A stretch of 23,609 bases of DNA, taken from NCBI GenBank assembly GCA_022837185.1, contig JALHJD010000013.1, positions 1 to 23,609 on the forward strand, in the 5' to 3' direction. This document shows positions 21,033 to 23,609 of this stretch, piece after piece. A program made the translations under genes and the position numbers. Source of the stretch: Desulfobacteraceae bacterium (GTDB taxonomy: Bacteria; Desulfobacterota; Desulfobulbia; Desulfobulbales; Desulfobulbaceae). Under the pieces are notes generated by a model that searched no databases, was not told the origin of the DNA, and worked only from the letters and a program-made list of their open reading frames with translations. Each line of letters opens with the position of its first letter. Positions within the stretch are counted from its first letter, which is position 1.

Positions 21033-22067
21033 TCACCCCCCGATCCGAGACATGGAGGGTTCGGCCGAGCGGCGGCAGGCGTGTTCGGCCTCCCGGCCGT
21101 CGGCAAAGCGGTGCCCGACGCAGGCGGCAATCGCCGCCGCGATTTCCTGATCGCCCGCTCCCTGCCGCAGCAGCATCCTCAGGTCCAGGACGCCGTTGTC
21201 GTAGAGACAGGTTTTCAGCCTGCCGGGAGGCGTTATCCGCACCTTGTTGCACGTCGCGCAGAACCGGCGGGAATGTCCCTGGATGACGCCCAGCCTGCCC
21301 GCGTACCCCGGCAGGGAAAAGAGCCGGGCAGTGGACGGCGATGTTTCGGCATACTCCTCCAGCCCGGGAAAAATGTCGCGCAGCCGCCCGACAAGATCGC
21401 CGTTGTCGATCATGCCGGCACGCACCGTGCCGGAAAAAGGCATCCGCTCGATAAACCGGAGGGTGATGGGGTAGTCCCGGGCCAGGCCGGCGAGCTTCAC
21501 CATTTCCGCATCACTGGTATCCTCGAGGACGACGCTGTTGACCTTGACAGGGATATCCCGCGCCAGGGCGCCGTGGAGAGTCTGCAGGACACTGTCCAGA
21601 AAGTTGCGCCGGGTGATTGTCCAGAACCTGTGCGGGTCCAGGGTGTCCAGGCTCAGATTCAGCCCGTCGATGCCGATATCCCGCAGTTCGTCCAGAAATT
21701 GAGCCGTTTTCACCCCGTTGGTCGTGATATGCAGGGACCGCACTCCTTCAAGGCGCCGCAGCCGCGATAAAAACGGCAGGCAGCCCCGCCGGGAAAAGGG
21801 TTCACCCCCGGTCACGCGCACCTTGGAAACGCCCAGGGAAGAGAAAATCCGCACCAGCCGTTCGCACTCCTCCAGGGAGAGAATTTCATCGTGGGGAATG
21901 AAGGGCACGCCGGATTCGGACCGGCAGTATCGGCAGCGGAGGTTGCAGCGATCGGTGATGGCTAAGCGAAGGTAGGTTATCCGGCGCCCCTGCCTGTCGG
22001 TCAGGACACCAGGTTGGGTTGTCTGTGAGGGAGAGGGGGCGTTACCCGCCCCATGGCGTTTAATCAT
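21033..22067 (-). CDS. moaA: GTP 3',8-cyclase MoaA (radical SAM)
   Basis: A 344-residue radical SAM enzyme that starts molybdenum cofactor synthesis from GTP. The SAM cluster is CNLRCRYC with C41, C45 and C48. GGEP is at 87-90. The second cluster in the C-terminal domain uses C270, C273 and C287 (FCATCNKVRITPPGRLKTCL), as in MoaA. The chain ends in SRIGG, and the final double glycine is needed in this family, so the protein is complete. The N-terminal 20 residues are an unconserved tail. The start ATG 22067 has AAAGGAG ahead. MoaC, MoaD, MoaE and MogA are not in the window and must be encoded elsewhere. Confidence 0.96.
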   Translation of the reverse strand: MIKRHGAGNAPSPSQTTQPGVLTDRQGRRITYLRLAITDRCNLRCRYCRSESGVPFIPHDEILSLEECERLVRIFSSLGVSKVRVTGGEPFSRRGCLPFLSRLRRLEGVRSLHITTNGVKTAQFLDELRDIGIDGLNLSLDTLDPHRFWTITRRNFLDSVLQTLHGALARDIPVKVNSVVLEDTSDAEMVKLAGLARDYPITLRFIERMPFSGTVRAGMIDNGDLVGRLRDIFPGLEEYAETSPSTARLFSLPGYAGRLGVIQGHSRRFCATCNKVRITPPGRLKTCLYDNGVLDLRMLLRQGAGDQEIAAAIAACVGHRFADGREAEHACRRSAEPSMSRIGG

Positions 22068-22177
22068 GGTTTCTCCTTTCCAAGCACGGGAGGCGCGACC
22101 GTTTCCAGCCGCACCCTGTCGGCCGCGGGCCCTATCAATGACGTAGGCCCTTTGGCTCGGAGTTGTCGAGCGTAATT
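22068..22177 (-). promoter_or_regulatory. Structured leader of moaA (unassigned)
   Basis: The 110 bases between tatA and moaA can fold. GGGCCTA pairs with TAGGGCCC (one bulge) around a nine-base loop at about 22126-22149, followed by a GCCG...CGGC stem and the ribosome site. A molybdenum-cofactor riboswitch is conceivable before moaA, but I cannot match its conserved core with confidence. Confidence 0.25.
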
Positions 22178-22354
22178 TTACCGAGTTATTTCAGGTTTGT
22201 CATCATTCTGTTGCGCATCACCACGCAGACCCTTTTTAAAGGAGGTGATTCCCTTGCCGAGACCGGCTCCCAGTTCCGGCAGTTTTTTCCCGCCGAAAAC
22301 CAGAAAGGCAATGGTCAGGATGATGAGCAGTTCAGGTGTTCCCAGTCCAAACAT
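22178..22354 (-). CDS. tatA: Twin-arginine translocase subunit TatA
   Basis: A 58-residue protein, easily missed because of its length. It starts [20 protein letters not shown], a short N-terminal membrane helix with the polar residue E8, then the hinge [17 protein letters not shown] and the amphipathic helix with SFKKGLRG, and a polar tail. This is the full TatA/TatE layout. ATG 22354 follows GAGGAAA and lies 11 bases after the stop of the ferredoxin-like gene. No tatB or tatC is present. A dedicated TatA beside TorD and cofactor genes suggests export of a folded molybdoenzyme encoded to the right. It is not needed by the signal-less molybdoenzyme at 13899-16013. Confidence 0.93.
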   Translation of the reverse strand: MFGLGTPELLIILTIAFLVFGGKKLPELGAGLGKGITSFKKGLRGDAQQNDDKPEITR

Positions 22355-22365
22355 GGTGGATTTCC

Positions 22366-23367
22366 TCAGGCAATGATTAATGGATTATCAGGATCGGACG
22401 CAATGCCCGGTCGGACAGTCAATGCCCTTTTCCGGCAGAATGCCGCGCAGAGGCCGCAACCGCTGCATGCGGAGCCGGTAAAGGTAAGAACGTTTTCGCT
22501 TCCCTCCGCCCGGCGCTTCAAGGCCCCTGTCGGGCAAATGCCGGTGCACAGGGGGCAGAGATCACACCTGCTGTCAGCCCTGACGGTGTAGAAATATGAA
22601 TACAGCAGGTCCTTCTCCTGAACTCCCGGTTGGGCCAAGGCCTGTCGAAGCAGGCGGTTGGTTGCGGGCGCTCCCTTTTGCACTTCCTTTTTCTCTGCCC
22701 CCCGATCTTCCCTGACTTGCTGCGGCACGAATGCCAGGGAGGTCTCCCAGCCCAACTCCTTCAGCGACCGCGCCGCGTTGCGCAGAAAACCTCTTCTTTC
22801 CAGGCTGGAAGAGCCCGGCTGAAAATCCCTGTCGGTTGCATAGCGAATCTTCAGGCCGGCAACCTTTCCCCTTTTGGCGATGACACCCCGGATCCTCTCA
22901 TGGAGAAGATCGAGCACATGCCCGTTGCGGCAGTCGGCGCATCGGTGCAGGTCCAGATAGAACTCCCGGGTGGCCGTGCAATGCAAGGCGGCCAGGACCG
23001 GCTCGGAAAGGAGGCCGACGCAGGGAATATTCACCTGGTTTCCGTGCGCCGGCGCCTTGCTGCAGGAAATGATGACCGGTGTGCTACCGTCTTCGCTCCG
23101 GACGGCGTCCAGAAGAACGGAGAGATCAAAACCGCTGGCAAAGGCATCGTTCGGGCATCCCGGGACACAGGCCATGCAGTCGGTGCAGTTCTCCGCGGAG
23201 AAGATGATTTTTCTGCCGTTCAGGGTCAGCGCCTGTTTCTTGCAGAGTGCAAGGCAGGCGTCACAGGCATTGGTGTTCAGGCGGGCCCGCAGGCATTGCT
23301 TCGGATGGAAGGAGACGACGGGCGCCGCCTGCTCGACGATGCGGTTAAGCAGTAATCCGGCAAACAT
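22366..23367 (-). CDS. Multi-cluster ferredoxin-like protein of a molybdoenzyme locus
   Basis: A 333-residue cytoplasmic-looking protein with two ferredoxin parts. The N-terminal part has [14 protein letters not shown] (31-46) and [16 protein letters not shown] (60-75). The C-terminal part has [16 protein letters not shown] (268-282) and [16 protein letters not shown] (300-315). Between them, about 95-150, [27 protein letters not shown] and [11 protein letters not shown] supply more cysteines. This resembles a thiol/cluster-binding electron-transfer module, which I cannot name. [10 protein letters not shown] at 191-200 resembles a Tat motif but is internal, without a following hydrophobic stretch. 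ATG 23367 has GGAAGGAAG ahead and overlaps the TorD gene end by 23 bases. It probably supports electron supply or assembly of the linked molybdoenzyme. Confidence 0.75.
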   Translation of the reverse strand: MFAGLLLNRIVEQAAPVVSFHPKQCLRARLNTNACDACLALCKKQALTLNGRKIIFSAENCTDCMACVPGCPNDAFASGFDLSVLLDAVRSEDGSTPVIISCSKAPAHGNQVNIPCVGLLSEPVLAALHCTATREFYLDLHRCADCRNGHVLDLLHERIRGVIAKRGKVAGLKIRYATDRDFQPGSSSLERRGFLRNAARSLKELGWETSLAFVPQQVREDRGAEKKEVQKGAPATNRLLRQALAQPGVQEKDLLYSYFYTVRADSRCDLCPLCTGICPTGALKRRAEGSENVLTFTGSACSGCGLCAAFCRKRALTVRPGIASDPDNPLIIA

Positions 23368-23609
23368 GACTTCCTTCCGAATGTCCCTTGGGAAAATCGC
23401 TTTCGCGGAGGGAGGCCGCCCTGGCGATAAACTCTTCAAGGCAGTCGGCAAGATGCAGGTAAAAAGAATTGTCGGTCCCTTTGCGGACAGCCCCGCAGAA
23501 ATCGGCAATCCACGGGCCGAGGAACCTGCCCATGAAAAAGGCCTGCGCCTTGGCCAATCTCCCGGCCTCTTCGCAATCATTTTTTGCCGCGGCATCCCCC
23601 TCTCGGAGG
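23345..23609 (-). CDS. TorD-family molybdoenzyme chaperone, 5' end cut by window edge
   Basis: The last 87 codons of a gene whose start lies beyond the right edge. The visible part contains AFFMGRFLGPWIADFCGAV and TDNSFYLHLADCLEEFI, the pattern of the C-terminal helices of TorD/DmsD chaperones (a H/F-LGPW segment, then an FY-x2-LA helix). Such proteins bind the Tat signal or apo-form of a molybdoenzyme and help load its cofactor. The stop lies 23 bases inside the ferredoxin-like gene, so they are coupled. The client should be encoded nearby to the right. Assignment rests on the C-terminus only. Confidence 0.72.
   Translation of the reverse strand, partial: LREGDAAAKNDCEEAGRLAKAQAFFMGRFLGPWIADFCGAVRKGTDNSFYLHLADCLEEFIARAASLRESDFPKGHSEGSHVCRITA

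Overview
The window is high-GC, densely packed bacterial DNA. Every gene I can support lies on the minus strand, so transcription runs from high to low coordinates. Gene content (a molybdopterin oxidoreductase with a four-cluster ferredoxin subunit, cofactor synthesis, TorD/TatA, sigma-54 control, GAF/PAS signalling proteins, an ArsR/DUF2703/permease cluster) suggests an anaerobic, respiratory Desulfobacterota-type organism, possibly Desulfobulbales or a relative. That placement is inferred from gene families only. No rRNA, tRNA, CRISPR array, insertion sequence or phage gene was seen.

Right block (23609 to 19077): a molybdoenzyme maturation operon. It holds the end of a TorD-type chaperone, a multi-cluster ferredoxin-like protein, a 58-residue TatA, MoaA, MoeA and a MOSC-domain protein. 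TorD and TatA imply that an exported molybdoenzyme is encoded further right, outside the window.

Regulatory gap (19076 to 18465): no gene is supported. It contains a very good minus-strand sigma-54 (-24/-12) promoter 31 to 46 bases before the next start codon. Upstream lie two identical GCAACA-N4-TGTTGC dyads, a degenerate third copy between them and a half site. This layout fits upstream activating sites for an enhancer-binding protein.

Central block (18464 to 4880, about 13.6 kb): possibly one long operon behind that promoter. In order: a small polytopic membrane protein, a membrane histidine kinase, a single-domain response regulator, a molybdopterin oxidoreductase without signal peptide, its four-cluster ferredoxin subunit, a GAF-GAF-PAS protein with a phosphoacceptor-type helix but no ATPase domain, a TauE/SafE permease split over two genes (the first with a signal peptide and periplasmic domain), a PEP-synthase-like dikinase with an unusual C-terminus, a dual-specificity phosphatase fused to a YkgJ-like cysteine domain, and an NtrC-family sigma-54 activator. 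Several neighbours overlap by ATGA or lie a few bases apart. The last gene could act on the first promoter. I read the block as a sensed and regulated redox module, possibly for sulfur oxyanions or a related anion, with its own transport and phospho-signalling. The substrate is unknown.

Left block (4748 to 1): an ArsR-type regulator with a clear sigma-70 promoter whose -35/-10 region is covered by an inverted repeat, followed by a small redox-active disulfide protein, a DUF2703 protein, an ArsP/YraQ-type permease, a tandem universal stress protein, an exported thioredoxin-like protein and CcdA, which runs off the left edge. This looks like a metalloid or metal efflux and thiol-redox cluster.
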